A DNA stretch of 64,000 bases from Pandoraea commovens (GTDB lineage Bacteria > Pseudomonadota > Gammaproteobacteria > Burkholderiales > Burkholderiaceae), in NCBI RefSeq assembly GCF_902459615.1, contig NZ_CABPSA010000004.1, forward strand, positions 434,001 to 498,000, in the 5' to 3' direction. Numbering within the stretch: the first letter of the stretch is position 1; every line of letters begins with the position of its first letter. The position numbers and the translations under genes are program-made. The notes under the pieces were generated by a model. It was given only the letters and a program-made list of their open reading frames with translations, made no database searches and had not been told where the DNA came from. Below, one piece after another: positions 16,178 through 25,439 of the stretch.

Positions 16178-16300
16178 ATGTGGCAAATCGCCGGCATTCT
16201 CACGGTCTCGCTGAACTGGCTCAACTGGCCGGGGTGGCTCGACTGGATGGACTGGTTCGATTTGCCGGACGGCTTTGGCCTGTTCGACTGGCTGGTCTGA
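16178..16300 (+). CDS. Tryptophan-rich small ORF of unknown function
   Basis: 40 codons from ATG 16178 (a GTG at 16172 would add two residues and is better spaced from AAGGCGG). The product has seven Trp, five of them spaced every third residue in NWLNWPGWLDWMDWFD. The DNA shows five degenerate 9-bp tandem units of the form CTGGCTCGA between about 16216 and 16260, which produces the pattern. It lies in the 174-base gap between the ATPase and permease genes of an ABC transporter. No homologue is known to me; it may be a membrane-interfacial peptide or a chance product of the repeat. Confidence 0.35.
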   Translation: MWQIAGILTVSLNWLNWPGWLDWMDWFDLPDGFGLFDWLV

Positions 16301-16345
16301 TGACCGGTCCGGCCGCACGTCTGATATTCCCGGAATTCGTTCGTC

Positions 16346-17164
16346 ATGCGTAATCGTTCCATCATGCGGCACCTGCGCCTGTGGCAATGGCTGCTGCTGG
16401 TCGTGGCATTTCTCGTCTGGTATGTGCTCACCAGCCCGACGCTGCTGCCCGCGTTCTATTTCGATAGCCCCGACAAGGCGGCGTTCTTCTTTGGGGAGCC
16501 GCAGAAGGTGCTGCTCCAGGTCTGGCAGTGGTTCGCCAGCGGGGAGATCTATCTGCATTTGGGCGTCACGTTGCTCGAGACGGTGCTGGCGTTCGCCATC
16601 GGTACCGTGTTCGGACTCGGCGTGGGGCTCTGGCTGGCGCTTTCGCCGAGCGCAGGTGCTTTGCTCGACCCGTACATCAAGGCGGCCAATTCGATGCCCC
16701 GCGTGATTCTCGCGCCGATCTTCGGTGTGTGGTTCGGGCTCGGTATCTGGTCGAAGGTGGCGCTAGGGGTGACGCTGGTGTTCTTCATCGTCTTCTTTAA
16801 CGTCTATCAGGGCGTGAAGGAAGTCAGCCCGGTGGTGCTCGCCAATGCGCGGATGCTGGGTGCCAATCAGCGTCAGTTGTTGCGCCGAGTGTATTTGCCG
16901 AGTGCCACCAGTTGGGTGTTCTCCAGTCTCCACAACTCGGTCGGACTCGCGTTTGTCGGTGCGGTGGTCGGCGAGTATCTGGGGTCGGCGCGTGGCGTCG
17001 GCTACCTGATCTTGCAGGCCGAAGGCACGTTCGATATCAATGCGGTGATCGCCGGGGTGCTGATTCTCACGGCCTTTGCGCTGGTGCTCGATGGACTCGT
17101 CGGCGTCGTGGAGCGGCGCCTGCTGGTCTGGCAACCGCAAGCCGGAGAGACCGAAAAGATGTAA
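16346..17164 (+). CDS. ABC transporter permease (SsuC/TauC type)
   Basis: 272 residues with about six membrane segments, starting LWQWLLLVVAFLVWYVLTS. The EAA loop that contacts the ATPase is seen as NARMLGANQRQLLRRVYLPS. ATG 16346 is used; ATG 16364 (MRHLRLWQ) is an alternative, and neither has a strong ribosome site. Third component of the uptake system at 14328-17164. Confidence 0.92.
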   Translation: MRNRSIMRHLRLWQWLLLVVAFLVWYVLTSPTLLPAFYFDSPDKAAFFFGEPQKVLLQVWQWFASGEIYLHLGVTLLETVLAFAIGTVFGLGVGLWLALSPSAGALLDPYIKAANSMPRVILAPIFGVWFGLGIWSKVALGVTLVFFIVFFNVYQGVKEVSPVVLANARMLGANQRQLLRRVYLPSATSWVFSSLHNSVGLAFVGAVVGEYLGSARGVGYLILQAEGTFDINAVIAGVLILTAFALVLDGLVGVVERRLLVWQPQAGETEKM

Positions 17165-17253
17165 CCGGATGTGACGGACTGGCGCCATGAAGCGGGCGGG
17201 GCGCAACGCCACCGGTGCCTTGATGGCGTCATATCGGAGCACCTTTCCTCGGT

Positions 17254-17259
17254 TACAAT
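17254..17259 (+). promoter_or_regulatory. Possible -10 element (TACAAT) of surE
   Basis: TACAAT ends only 6 bases before the surE ATG and no Shine-Dalgarno sequence is visible between them. If used, transcription would start at or next to the ATG, giving a leaderless message. No good -35 is seen, so confidence is low. Confidence 0.35.
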
Positions 17260-17265
17260 TGCCGC

Positions 17266-18027
17266 ATGCGAATCCTGCTCAGCAACGACGATGGGTATCA
17301 GGCGCCAGGCCTGGCCGCGCTTTATGAAGCGCTGGCGCCGCTTGGCGACATTACCGTGGTGGCGCCCGAACAGAACTGTAGCGGTGCGTCCAATTCTCTG
17401 ACCCTGCAACGGCCGCTTTCTGTGTTCAAAGCGCCCAATGATTTCACCTTCATCAACGGCACACCGACCGATTGCGTCCATGTGGCGTTGACCGGGCTAC
17501 TCGACGAGCGGCCCGATATCGTCGTCTCGGGTATCAACAACGGCCAGAACATGGGCGAAGACACGCTGTACTCCGGTACGGTGGCAGCGGCGACCGAGGG
17601 TTTCCTGTTCGGGATCCCTTCGTTCGCCTTCTCGCAAGTCAATAAAGGCTGGGACCATCTCGACAGCGCGGCTCGTGTGGCGCGCGAGGTGGTCGAGCGC
17701 TATATGGAGCGGCCGCTGGGCGCGCCCTTCTTGTTGAACGTCAATATTCCCAATTTGCCGTACGAGCGTCTCAAAGGCGCGCTGTCGACGCGTCTTGGGA
17801 AGCGACATCAATCGCAGCCGGTCATCCGTCAGGTGAATCCGCGCGGCGAAGCAATTTACTGGATCGGTCCGGCTGGCGACGCGCGCGACAGCAGCGAAGG
17901 CACCGACTTCCATGCCGTGGCGCACGATTACGTCTCGGTCACCCCCTTGCAACTGGATCTCACGCATACCGCACGACTTGGCGTCGTGCACGATTGGCTG
18001 GCCAGCGCAGGGGTGGCCCAACGATGA
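17266..18027 (+). CDS. surE: 5'/3'-nucleotidase SurE
   Basis: 253 residues, typical length. Metal-binding and catalytic motifs are intact: [12 protein letters not shown] at the N-terminus (DD pair), [14 protein letters not shown] and [26 protein letters not shown]. The enzyme hydrolyses nucleoside monophosphates and is linked to stationary-phase survival. First gene of the surE-pcm-nlpD-rpoS stress group; its TGA overlaps the pcm ATG (18024). Confidence 0.97.
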   Translation: MRILLSNDDGYQAPGLAALYEALAPLGDITVVAPEQNCSGASNSLTLQRPLSVFKAPNDFTFINGTPTDCVHVALTGLLDERPDIVVSGINNGQNMGEDTLYSGTVAAATEGFLFGIPSFAFSQVNKGWDHLDSAARVAREVVERYMERPLGAPFLLNVNIPNLPYERLKGALSTRLGKRHQSQPVIRQVNPRGEAIYWIGPAGDARDSSEGTDFHAVAHDYVSVTPLQLDLTHTARLGVVHDWLASAGVAQR

Positions 18028-19211
18028 CGACACCGCCGAAGCGTTTTCCTCTCCCTCTGGCCGAAGTGATGACCCGCCGGCAGCGCAAAGCGCCGGTGCT
18101 CGATAAGGCGTCGCGTGCGAGTCCGGCCGGTGCGCCGCCCGCCGCGATGACGCGTGGCACGTCGCAAGCGAATCAGGGAAGTGGGAAGACGCCGTCCGGC
18201 GGTAACAGTAGCAATTTGCGGGTGGCGTCGACGCCGATGGCGGGCGCGTCCGCGCGACCTGCTGGTGCACAGACCTCGCACGCGGTCGTGCCGAAGGGGT
18301 TGGCGCGGCCGGCCGCCGCGCCGCATGCGCAACCGGCACCGCACGGCTCGCATGCCGCTAAGCATGCACCGAAGCCAGTAGCCAAGGCGCATGGCGCGGG
18401 TGCCGCCCAGAAGGGCGGTGCCGTTGGCGGTGTCGTGGGAAAAGGCACAGTCAAGACAATGACGAAGGCGGCCACGACGCCAGTCGGGGCGGTCAAGCCG
18501 CCCGCGGGCGTGGGCGTGGGGGCCATCGTGCGTACGAATACCGCGTCGGTCCTGAATTCGCCGGAAGGCATCGGGCTGACGTCGGAGCGCGTGCGTGCAC
18601 GCATGGCTGAACGCGTCGCGGCATCGGGCGTCAAACACCCGGGCGTGCTGGCGGCGCTAGCGACCGTGCCGCGTCATGGCTTCGTCGACGCCGCGCTTGC
18701 CAATCAGGCATACGAGGATGCGGCGCTTCCCATCGGTCATGGGCAGACAATCTCGAAGCCGTCGGTCGTGGGGCGCATGATCGAGCTGCTGCTCGCGAGC
18801 GGACGTCCGCTGGAAAAGGTGCTGGAAATCGGCACCGGATGCGGCTATCAGGCGGCGGTGTTGTCGTGTGTTGCGCGGGACGTGTACTCCATTGAGCGGG
18901 TTCGTCCGTTACATGAACGTGCCAAAGCCAATTTGCGTCCGTTGCGCGTGCCGAATATTCGTCTGCATTACGGCGATGGGCGGCTCGGATTGCCTGCAGT
19001 AGCGCCGTTCGACGGTATCGTGATCGCTGCCGCCGGCCTGGAAATTCCGGACGCGCTGGTCGATCAGTTGGCTGTCGGCGCACGGCTTGTCGCCCCGGTG
19101 GGCGGCGAGCAACAAATTTTGACCCTCATCGAGCGCATCGGTGCGCGCCAGTGGCGCGAGACGCAGCTTGATAGGGTGTTATTCGTCCCCTTAAAATCGG
19201 GCATCATTTAA
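18024..19211 (+). CDS. pcm: Protein-L-isoaspartate O-methyltransferase with long N-terminal extension
   Basis: 395 residues against about 210-220 for typical Pcm. The first ~185 residues are a basic Ala/Pro/Gly/Lys-rich low-complexity stretch with no recognisable domain. The enzyme domain follows: [36 protein letters not shown], the SAM motif [17 protein letters not shown] (from about 266), [13 protein letters not shown] and [18 protein letters not shown]. It repairs isoaspartyl residues in aged proteins. The start overlaps the surE stop (ATGA), supporting the long form. Extensions of this kind are seen in Burkholderiaceae. Confidence 0.93.
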   Translation: MTTPPKRFPLPLAEVMTRRQRKAPVLDKASRASPAGAPPAAMTRGTSQANQGSGKTPSGGNSSNLRVASTPMAGASARPAGAQTSHAVVPKGLARPAAAPHAQPAPHGSHAAKHAPKPVAKAHGAGAAQKGGAVGGVVGKGTVKTMTKAATTPVGAVKPPAGVGVGAIVRTNTASVLNSPEGIGLTSERVRARMAERVAASGVKHPGVLAALATVPRHGFVDAALANQAYEDAALPIGHGQTISKPSVVGRMIELLLASGRPLEKVLEIGTGCGYQAAVLSCVARDVYSIERVRPLHERAKANLRPLRVPNIRLHYGDGRLGLPAVAPFDGIVIAAAGLEIPDALVDQLAVGARLVAPVGGEQQILTLIERIGARQWRETQLDRVLFVPLKSGII

Positions 19212-19242
19212 GCCCGTCGGGTCTATTCTGCGGAGGAATTGA

Positions 19243-20082
19243 GTGAATTTGCGAGCGGGTTTCCAACAACGCGTCGCCAGTGTCCTGTTGCTGAGCATGC
19301 TGGCAGCGTGCGCATCGCGACAAGTCGGGGCGCCGGTCGTCGACCGTACCGTAGGCGGTACGACGACCGACAGCAGTCTGCCGGGCGCGACTGCGCCGGT
19401 GATCGACAATACGCCGGTGCCGCCGGGTTTCTATCGCGTCAAGCCGGGCGACCGCCTGTATCGCATCGCGCTGGAGAACGGGCAGAACTACCGCGATATC
19501 GCGCGCTGGAACAACATCCAGAACCCGGATCAGATCGAGGTCGGTCAGGTATTGCGCGTGAAGCCGCCTGCCGGCGACACGGGTACGCCGCTACCGCCGC
19601 CGGTGGCCAGCACGCCGCCGAGTAATGGCAGCAGCCCGGCCGCCGTGCCGCCTGCCGTGGTGCCGCCGCCTGCGACGTCGTCGAATGCTACCGCGCCTTC
19701 GGCGGTCTCCAGCGGTGCGCTGCAATTGTCGTGGCCGGCCGCCGGCACCGTCATCGGCCACTTCGACGACTCGAAGAACAAGGGCGTGAATATCGGTGGC
19801 AAGGTCGGCGACGCCGTCTTTGCCGCAGGTGCGGGCAAAGTCGTGTATTCGGGGGCGGGTCTGCGCGGTTATGGCAACCTCGTCATCATTAAACACGACG
19901 GCACCTTCTTGACGGCGTATGCACACAACAGCAAACTGTTGGTCAAGGAAGGCGACTCCGTGACACGGGGTCAGAAAATTGCCGAAATGGGTAACTCGGA
20001 TGCAGATCGCGTGATGCTGCACTTCGAGGTACGCAAGGATGGCAAGCCTGTGGATCCGGAGAAGTATTTGCCGCCTCGATAA
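19243..20082 (+). CDS. nlpD: NlpD-like lipoprotein (LysM plus degenerate M23 domain)
   Basis: 279 residues from GTG 19243, preceded by GGAGG. Lipobox LLSMLAAC gives the lipidated Cys23. LysM domain at about 62-105 (YRVKPGDRLYRIALENGQNY), Pro/Ala/Ser-rich linker, then an M23 peptidase-like domain (about 165-279). The first zinc ligands are replaced (GVNIGG where active enzymes have HxGxD), while HFEVR is retained, so it is probably an activator of amidases for septal splitting, not an enzyme. Lies between pcm and rpoS as in most proteobacteria. Confidence 0.92.
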   Translation: MNLRAGFQQRVASVLLLSMLAACASRQVGAPVVDRTVGGTTTDSSLPGATAPVIDNTPVPPGFYRVKPGDRLYRIALENGQNYRDIARWNNIQNPDQIEVGQVLRVKPPAGDTGTPLPPPVASTPPSNGSSPAAVPPAVVPPPATSSNATAPSAVSSGALQLSWPAAGTVIGHFDDSKNKGVNIGGKVGDAVFAAGAGKVVYSGAGLRGYGNLVIIKHDGTFLTAYAHNSKLLVKEGDSVTRGQKIAEMGNSDADRVMLHFEVRKDGKPVDPEKYLPPR

Positions 20083-20097
20083 AATAGGCAGGGTCGA

Positions 20098-21195
20098 ATG
20101 CTCAAGAGAAAGCGTCGCACTTCGCAAGAGGAAGACCTCGCTGTCCCGGAGTCCGATCAGGAAGCAGACGATCGGCAGTCCCGGCAGGAAGAGGACGTGG
20201 ACGACGCTTTCGACGAGCGCGAGGCGGAGGATGACGACGCCTCGTCATCCGATGGCGGGGAAGAGGGTTCGTCCTCTTCCGCCACCGGACGCAAACGCAA
20301 ATCCGCCGATGGCGACGACTTCGGCACCGTGCTGCAGGCCGAACTCACGGCCGACACCGTTCAGCACTATCTCAATCGCATCAGTGTCAAACCGCTGCTA
20401 ACGCCCGCGGAGGAGCTCGACTACTCTACGCGCGCGCAAGCGGGCGAGTTCGCGGCGCGTCAGGTCATGATCGAGCGCAATCTGCGGCTCGTCGTGAGCA
20501 TCGCCAAGGGATACCTCAATCGCGGTGTACCGTTGCTCGATCTGATCGAAGAGGGCAACCTCGGTCTGATGCACGCCATCGAAAAGTTCGATCCGGGGCG
20601 TGGATTCCGTTTCTCGACGTACGCCACCTGGTGGATCCGTCAAAGCATCGAGCGCGCCATCATGAATCAGGCACGTACGGTGCGTTTGCCGGTGCACGTC
20701 ATTCGGGAACTCAATCAAGTGTTGCGCGCAAAGCGTCACCTTGAGAAGAGTGCCGCTTATGTCGATGGTGGCGAGCAGCGCGACGCGCGCATCGAAGACA
20801 TCGCCGATCTGACGGGGAAGACGCCAGACGAAATCACTGACATCCTTGCGCTCAACGAGCATGTGGCGTCGCTCGACGCCCCGCTTGAAATCGACCCCGG
20901 CAGCAGTTTGCTCGATCTGCTTTCCGACGATCGCAGCGAGGCGCCGGAGCATGAGGTTCAGCATCGCGAACTGGAAGACCTCATGCGGCTGTGGTTGTCG
21001 CGTCTGTCGACCAAGCATCGCTATGTCATCGAACGCCGATTCGGACTCAACCGTGTCGAGCCTGCGACGCTGGAAGAACTGGCCGACGAAATGGGCCTCA
21101 CGCGTGAGCGAGTGCGCCAGATCCAGCAAGAGGCACTCGTGAAGCTCAAGCGCTATTTCGCCTCGAACGGTGTGCGCAAGGACGCGGTGCTCTGA
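20098..21195 (+). CDS. rpoS: RNA polymerase sigma factor RpoS
   Basis: 365 residues. After an acidic N-terminal stretch the sigma-70 regions are complete: 1.2 ([20 protein letters not shown]), region 2 ([40 protein letters not shown]), region 3 and region 4 ([20 protein letters not shown]). It is the master sigma factor of stationary phase and stress. It starts 15 bases after nlpD; as in other proteobacteria an rpoS promoter within nlpD is likely. Confidence 0.97.
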   Translation: MLKRKRRTSQEEDLAVPESDQEADDRQSRQEEDVDDAFDEREAEDDDASSSDGGEEGSSSSATGRKRKSADGDDFGTVLQAELTADTVQHYLNRISVKPLLTPAEELDYSTRAQAGEFAARQVMIERNLRLVVSIAKGYLNRGVPLLDLIEEGNLGLMHAIEKFDPGRGFRFSTYATWWIRQSIERAIMNQARTVRLPVHVIRELNQVLRAKRHLEKSAAYVDGGEQRDARIEDIADLTGKTPDEITDILALNEHVASLDAPLEIDPGSSLLDLLSDDRSEAPEHEVQHRELEDLMRLWLSRLSTKHRYVIERRFGLNRVEPATLEELADEMGLTRERVRQIQQEALVKLKRYFASNGVRKDAVL

Positions 21196-21302
21196 AATTC
21201 GGTGCGCCGCCGTTGCGCGCGTGGCCGTCACTTGCTGCTCATTTCTCTGATGCATCGGCGTCGAATGCCGACGTTTTCTGATTTTTTCTTCTGATTTTCA
21301 TC

Positions 21303-22079
21303 ATGCCATCTCCCGTTCTCGTCTTCGATATTGAAACGATTCCCGATGTCGATGGGCTTCGCAGGCTTGAGCCCGCGTACGCTGGGCTGTCGGACGACGC
21401 CGTTGCCGAAGCGGCATTTGCGGCCCGTCGCGAAAAAGTGGGGCACGACTTTTTGCCGCTGCATTTGCAGCGCGTGGCGGCGATCTCCTGCGTCTTTCGC
21501 GACCGCGACGGCTTTCGTGTGAAGTCGCTGGGCACGCTAGAGGACGGGGAGGGAGCGCTGGTGTCCGGTTTCTACCGCACCATCGAAAAGTACGCCCCGC
21601 AACTTGTGTCGTGGAACGGTGGCGGTTTCGACCTGCCGGTGCTGCACTATCGCGCCATGATTCACGGGATTTCCGCGCCGCGATACTGGGACCTGGGGGA
21701 GGACGACCGCGAGTTCAAATGGAATAACTACATCAGCCGTTATCACCAGCGCCATCTGGACCTCATGGACGTGCTCGCCATGTATCAAGCACGCGCAAAT
21801 GCACCGCTGGACGATCTCGCCAAACTTTGCGGTTTCCCGGGCAAGCTCGGCATGGACGGCAGCAAAGTGTGGGAGGCATATCGCGACGGCAAACTCGAAG
21901 AGATCCGCAATTATTGCGAGACCGACGTAGTGAATACGTATCTGGTCTATTGCCGGTATCAGCTAATGCGCGGGGGCCTGCGTCAGGCTGAGTACGAGCA
22001 GGAGATCGAATTTGTGAAGCGGTCGCTTGAGCAGGAGCCTGCTGCGCACTGGAAGGAGTATCTGGGCGCCTGGGGGTAA
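21303..22079 (+). CDS. Predicted 3'-5' exonuclease, PolB exonuclease-like
   Basis: 258 residues. DEDDy-type exonuclease motifs are visible: Exo I VFDIETIPD (about residues 7-15), Exo II LVSWNGGGFDLPVL, and Exo III NYCETDVVNTYLVYCRY. This is the stand-alone family related to the proofreading domain of family B polymerases. The biological substrate is not known. It starts 107 bases after rpoS and is followed by rlmD. Confidence 0.9.
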   Translation: MPSPVLVFDIETIPDVDGLRRLEPAYAGLSDDAVAEAAFAARREKVGHDFLPLHLQRVAAISCVFRDRDGFRVKSLGTLEDGEGALVSGFYRTIEKYAPQLVSWNGGGFDLPVLHYRAMIHGISAPRYWDLGEDDREFKWNNYISRYHQRHLDLMDVLAMYQARANAPLDDLAKLCGFPGKLGMDGSKVWEAYRDGKLEEIRNYCETDVVNTYLVYCRYQLMRGGLRQAEYEQEIEFVKRSLEQEPAAHWKEYLGAWG

Positions 22080-22210
22080 TCCGTCGCACTTTTGTCCCGC
22101 ACTTTCATCCATTTCGGCGATTTGGACGGGCCAGCCTCCATTCCCCGTGTCTCACGTGCGGACGAATCGATTAAAATGCCGGGTTTGCTGTCGCATATGA
22201 GAACAAAGAC

Positions 22211-23746
22211 GTGACCCGCTCCTCCCGAAACTCCTCGCGCGGCCGGCCCAGTGCCGAGCCCGGCATCATCGATATCGAATCGCTCGACATGGAAGCGCGC
22301 GGCGTTGGCCGCACCGCACCTGAGGGCGAGCCGGGTACGCCGGAATTCAAGCCTGGCAAGGTCATCTTCGTCGAAGGCGCACTGCCTGGTGAGCGCGTCA
22401 CATATCTGAGCTATCGCCGTAAGCCCAAATTCGAGCAGGCAGAAACAGTAAGCGTGCTTCGGTCGAGTTCGATGCGTGCCAAGCCGCAATGCCCGCATTT
22501 CGGCAAGTGCGGCGGATGCTCGATGCAGCATCTGGAGCCGCGCGCGCAGATCGCCATCAAACAACGTGTTCTTGAGGACAACCTCGCCCGACTCGGGAAA
22601 GTTAAGGCCGAGGCGATGCTTCGTCCGATTCAGGGCCCGGACTGGGGCTACCGCTTCCGCGCTCGTCTGACGGTGCGCTACGTGCCCAAAAAGGGCGGCG
22701 TGTTGATCGGTTTCCATGAGCGCAAGAGCAGTTACGTCGCCGATATGGATTCGTGCGAAGTGTTGCCGCGTCACGTGTCGGACATGCTGGTGCCGCTGCG
22801 TCGTCTGGTCGAATCATTGTCGATTCGTGAGCGTCTGCCGCAAATCGAACTGGCGATCGGTGCCGATGTCACGGCGCTCGTGCTGCGCATTCTCGAACCG
22901 CTGACGCCTGCAGACGAAGACATTCTCCGCGCGTTTGCGGATGCAAATCACGTCCAGTTCTGGGTTCAGCCGAAGGGGCCGGACACGGCCGTGCCGTTCT
23001 ATCCGCTCGAACCGGAACTCCATTACACGCTGCCGGAATACCAGATCCGGATGCCGTTCAAACCGACGGACTTCACGCAGGTCAATCATCAGATCAACCG
23101 TGTGCTCGTGCATCGTGCCCTGCGCCTGCTCGCGCCTCAGTCGAACGAGCGCGTGCTCGATCTGTTCTGCGGGCTGGGCAACTTCACGTTGCCGCTGGCG
23201 CGTCGTGCCGGTACGGTAATGGGCATTGAGGGCAGCACGGCATTGACTGAGCGTGCACTGGCCAACGCGCAACGCAATGGCGTGGCCGAGCGGACGGAGT
23301 TCGCGTGCCGCAATCTGTTTGATATCACGGCGGACGATATGCGTGCGCTCGGCGCGTTCGACCGCTATCTGATCGATCCGCCGCGCGAGGGCGCGCTAGC
23401 GGTGTCGAAGGCGCTGGCCGAACTGGCGCAGCAAGGGTACGAGGGGCTGCCCAAGCGTATCGTGTATGTTTCTTGCAGTCCGGCAACCCTGGCGCGCGAC
23501 GCTGGATTGCTGGTGCATGAGGCTGGGTATCGTTTGACGCTTGCGGGTGTCGTCAACATGTTCCCGCACACTTCGCACGTGGAATCGATGGCCGTCTTCG
23601 AGCACGAGAGCATCGGGCAACCGTGGGTGCCACGCGTGCGTATGTCGGAGGAGGCGGAGGATGTCGTCGAGGGTGCTGCGGACGAGGGTGTCGAAGCGGT
23701 TGCCGGTGCGGTTGGTGGTGAGGGTGTGATCCACGAAAACACCTGA
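22211..23746 (+). CDS. rlmD: 23S rRNA (uracil(1939)-C(5))-methyltransferase RlmD
   Basis: 511 residues from GTG 22211, longer than the ~430 of E. coli owing to a Glu/Val/Gly-rich C-terminal tail. TRAM-like N-terminus ([15 protein letters not shown]), iron-sulfur cysteines C94, C100, C103 ([10 protein letters not shown]) and C182 (MDSCEVL), SAM motif [20 protein letters not shown], and the catalytic loop [12 protein letters not shown]. It methylates U1939 of 23S rRNA. Confidence 0.96.
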   Translation: MTRSSRNSSRGRPSAEPGIIDIESLDMEARGVGRTAPEGEPGTPEFKPGKVIFVEGALPGERVTYLSYRRKPKFEQAETVSVLRSSSMRAKPQCPHFGKCGGCSMQHLEPRAQIAIKQRVLEDNLARLGKVKAEAMLRPIQGPDWGYRFRARLTVRYVPKKGGVLIGFHERKSSYVADMDSCEVLPRHVSDMLVPLRRLVESLSIRERLPQIELAIGADVTALVLRILEPLTPADEDILRAFADANHVQFWVQPKGPDTAVPFYPLEPELHYTLPEYQIRMPFKPTDFTQVNHQINRVLVHRALRLLAPQSNERVLDLFCGLGNFTLPLARRAGTVMGIEGSTALTERALANAQRNGVAERTEFACRNLFDITADDMRALGAFDRYLIDPPREGALAVSKALAELAQQGYEGLPKRIVYVSCSPATLARDAGLLVHEAGYRLTLAGVVNMFPHTSHVESMAVFEHESIGQPWVPRVRMSEEAEDVVEGAADEGVEAVAGAVGGEGVIHENT

Positions 23747-23798
23747 GTATTCGCGGGCGGGGGACGGTTCACCGCGAATCCTATTCCGCCAAAGAAAA

Positions 23799-23826
23799 AG
23801 CCAGTCCCGAAGGACTGGCTTTTTTA
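23799..23826 (+). terminator. Intrinsic terminator after rlmD (possibly bidirectional)
   Basis: Perfect 9-bp stem AGCCAGTCC / GGACTGGCT with a CGAA tetraloop, followed by five T on the plus strand and preceded by an A-rich run that serves the minus-strand gene at 23845-24546. Confidence 0.92.
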
Positions 23827-23844
23827 TTGCTGCTGGCTCGCCGC

Positions 23845-24546
23845 TTAGTTGCGGTTGCCGCCCAGCACGCCGAGGATGGCGAGCAGGTTGGTGAAGATGT
23901 TGTACAGATCGAGGTAGATCGCAAGCGTCGCGGTGACGTAGTTCGTTTCGCCGCCGTTCACCACGCGCTGCACATCGAACAGGATGTACGCCGAGAAGAT
24001 CGCGATGGCGAGGACCGACACCGTCAGCATCAGCGCCGGCAGATGCAGCCAGATGTTGGCGATCGAGGCGAGGAGGATCACGATCACGCCCATGAACAGC
24101 CACTTGCCCAGGCCGCTGAAATCGCGCTTGCTGACCGTGGCCACCGTTGCCATCACTGTGAAGATCACGGCCGTGCCGCCGAACGCCAGCATGATGAGCG
24201 ATGCGCCGTTCGAAAAGCCCAGCACGAAGCTCAGCAGGCGTGTGAGCATCAGGCCCATGAAGAACGTGAAGCCCAGCAGCAGGGCAACGCCGACGCCGCT
24301 ATTCTTGAAGCGTTCGATCGCGAACATGAAGCCGAAAGCAATCGCGAGGAACAGGATCACGCTAACCATCGGGCTGCCCGCAAACAGGGCGAAGCCATAA
24401 GTCACACCCAGCCAGGCGCCCGCAATCGTCGGCAGCATCGACAGTGCGAGCAGCCAATACGTATTACGCAGTACCTTGTTGCGCACCTGTGCGGTCGCGA
24501 CGCCCCCCGTTCCGCCGTAGCCGAAGCGTTGGAAATCCTGGTTCAT
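23845..24546 (-). CDS. Bax inhibitor-1/YccA family membrane protein
   Basis: 233 residues with seven predicted membrane segments (for example LLALSMLPTIAGAWLGVTYG). The segments SVLAIAIFSAYILFDVQRVVNGG and NYVTATLAIYLDLYNIFTNL near the C-terminus are the BI-1 family signature, including the acidic residues tied to pH-dependent calcium leak. In E. coli YccA modulates the FtsH protease; hflK and hflC are also in this window but far away. Confidence 0.93.
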   Translation of the reverse strand: MNQDFQRFGYGGTGGVATAQVRNKVLRNTYWLLALSMLPTIAGAWLGVTYGFALFAGSPMVSVILFLAIAFGFMFAIERFKNSGVGVALLLGFTFFMGLMLTRLLSFVLGFSNGASLIMLAFGGTAVIFTVMATVATVSKRDFSGLGKWLFMGVIVILLASIANIWLHLPALMLTVSVLAIAIFSAYILFDVQRVVNGGETNYVTATLAIYLDLYNIFTNLLAILGVLGGNRN

Positions 24547-24954
24547 ATATTGTGTTCTCCGTGGTCGTTGTGCCTGTTGGCGGGGCTGTCAGGCGCCTGA
24601 TGACGCATACGATGACCGGCAACCCTTGCCGGCGAATCCCCCGCAGCCGTTGGTCTGGCTTGTCGTCGAAGTGCAAGGATACCGAAATCTCCTTGGCAAA
24701 GCGCTCGGACGATTCTCGAAATCTCGGGGCAAATGTCCCAATTTCAATCGGCCGTTGTGCTCGTCAACCCTCCCATCGAGGGAAGGCGCCGGAATCACAC
24801 CCTTGTGTCAACTTCGCGAAAAGCCGGATCGTCCCGGCCGTCCTGCGTTTGAGCGGTACGCGCGCTGTAGGTTCCATCCCCATCATAACAGCCTTCGTGC
24901 TACAATTACGGGTTCATGTTGGTTATATAACTGCTTAATTTTTTGGAGTTTTTC
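24547..24954. other. Divergent intergenic region between BI-1 gene and ndk
   Basis: 408 bases without a gene. It contains the palindrome CAGGCGCCTG (24590-24599), a hairpin CCGGCAA-CCC-TTGCCGG (24616-24632) that would lie in the 5' leader of the minus-strand gene, and the ndk promoter near its right end. Confidence 0.5.
24898..24906 (+). promoter_or_regulatory. Extended -10 element of ndk
   Basis: TGC-TACAAT is an extended -10 hexamer about 50 bases before the ndk ATG. No strong -35 is seen, as is usual for extended -10 promoters. Confidence 0.5.
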
Positions 24955-25380
24955 ATGGCAGTCGAACGCACTTTGTCGATTATCAAGCCCGATGCCGTTG
25001 CTAAGAACGTGATCGGCCAGATTTACAGCCGCTTCGAAGCCGCCGGCCTGAAGATCGCTGCTGCCAAGCTGGTGCACCTGTCGCGCGCCGATGCCGAGCA
25101 GTTCTACGCCGTGCACAAGGAGCGCCCGTTCTTCAAGGATCTGGTCGACTTCATGATCTCGGGCCCGGTGATGATCCAGGCTCTGGAAGGTGAAAACGCC
25201 ATCGCGAAGAACCGCGAACTGATGGGCGCCACCGACCCGAAGAAGGCAGAGAAGGGCACGATCCGCGCCGACTTCGCCGACAGCATCGACGCCAACGCAG
25301 TGCACGGTTCGGACGCTGCTGAAACGGCCGCTGTGGAAGTGGCTTTCTTCTTCCCGGGCATGAACGTCTACTCGCGCTAA
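24955..25380 (+). CDS. ndk: Nucleoside diphosphate kinase
   Basis: 141 residues, normal length. ATG 24955 gives the family start [18 protein letters not shown] and has GGAG nearby. The signature with the phospho-histidine is intact: [27 protein letters not shown]-type contact region ([12 protein letters not shown]) and [18 protein letters not shown] are present. It balances NTP and dNTP pools. First gene of the ndk-rlmN-rodZ-ispG-hisS-yfgM-bamB-der run. Confidence 0.97.
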   Translation: MAVERTLSIIKPDAVAKNVIGQIYSRFEAAGLKIAAAKLVHLSRADAEQFYAVHKERPFFKDLVDFMISGPVMIQALEGENAIAKNRELMGATDPKKAEKGTIRADFADSIDANAVHGSDAAETAAVEVAFFFPGMNVYSR

Positions 25381-25439
25381 GCCGCGTATAGTCGCTCAAT
25401 CGCAGGAAGTTACCGAAGGGATGTTGACGGACCAGGGCC

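Noticed and set aside
23827-24600. 257-codon plus-strand frame opposite the BI-1 gene
   Set aside because: Highly Glu/His/Arg/Gln-rich reverse image of a membrane protein; the minus-strand protein has clear family motifs.
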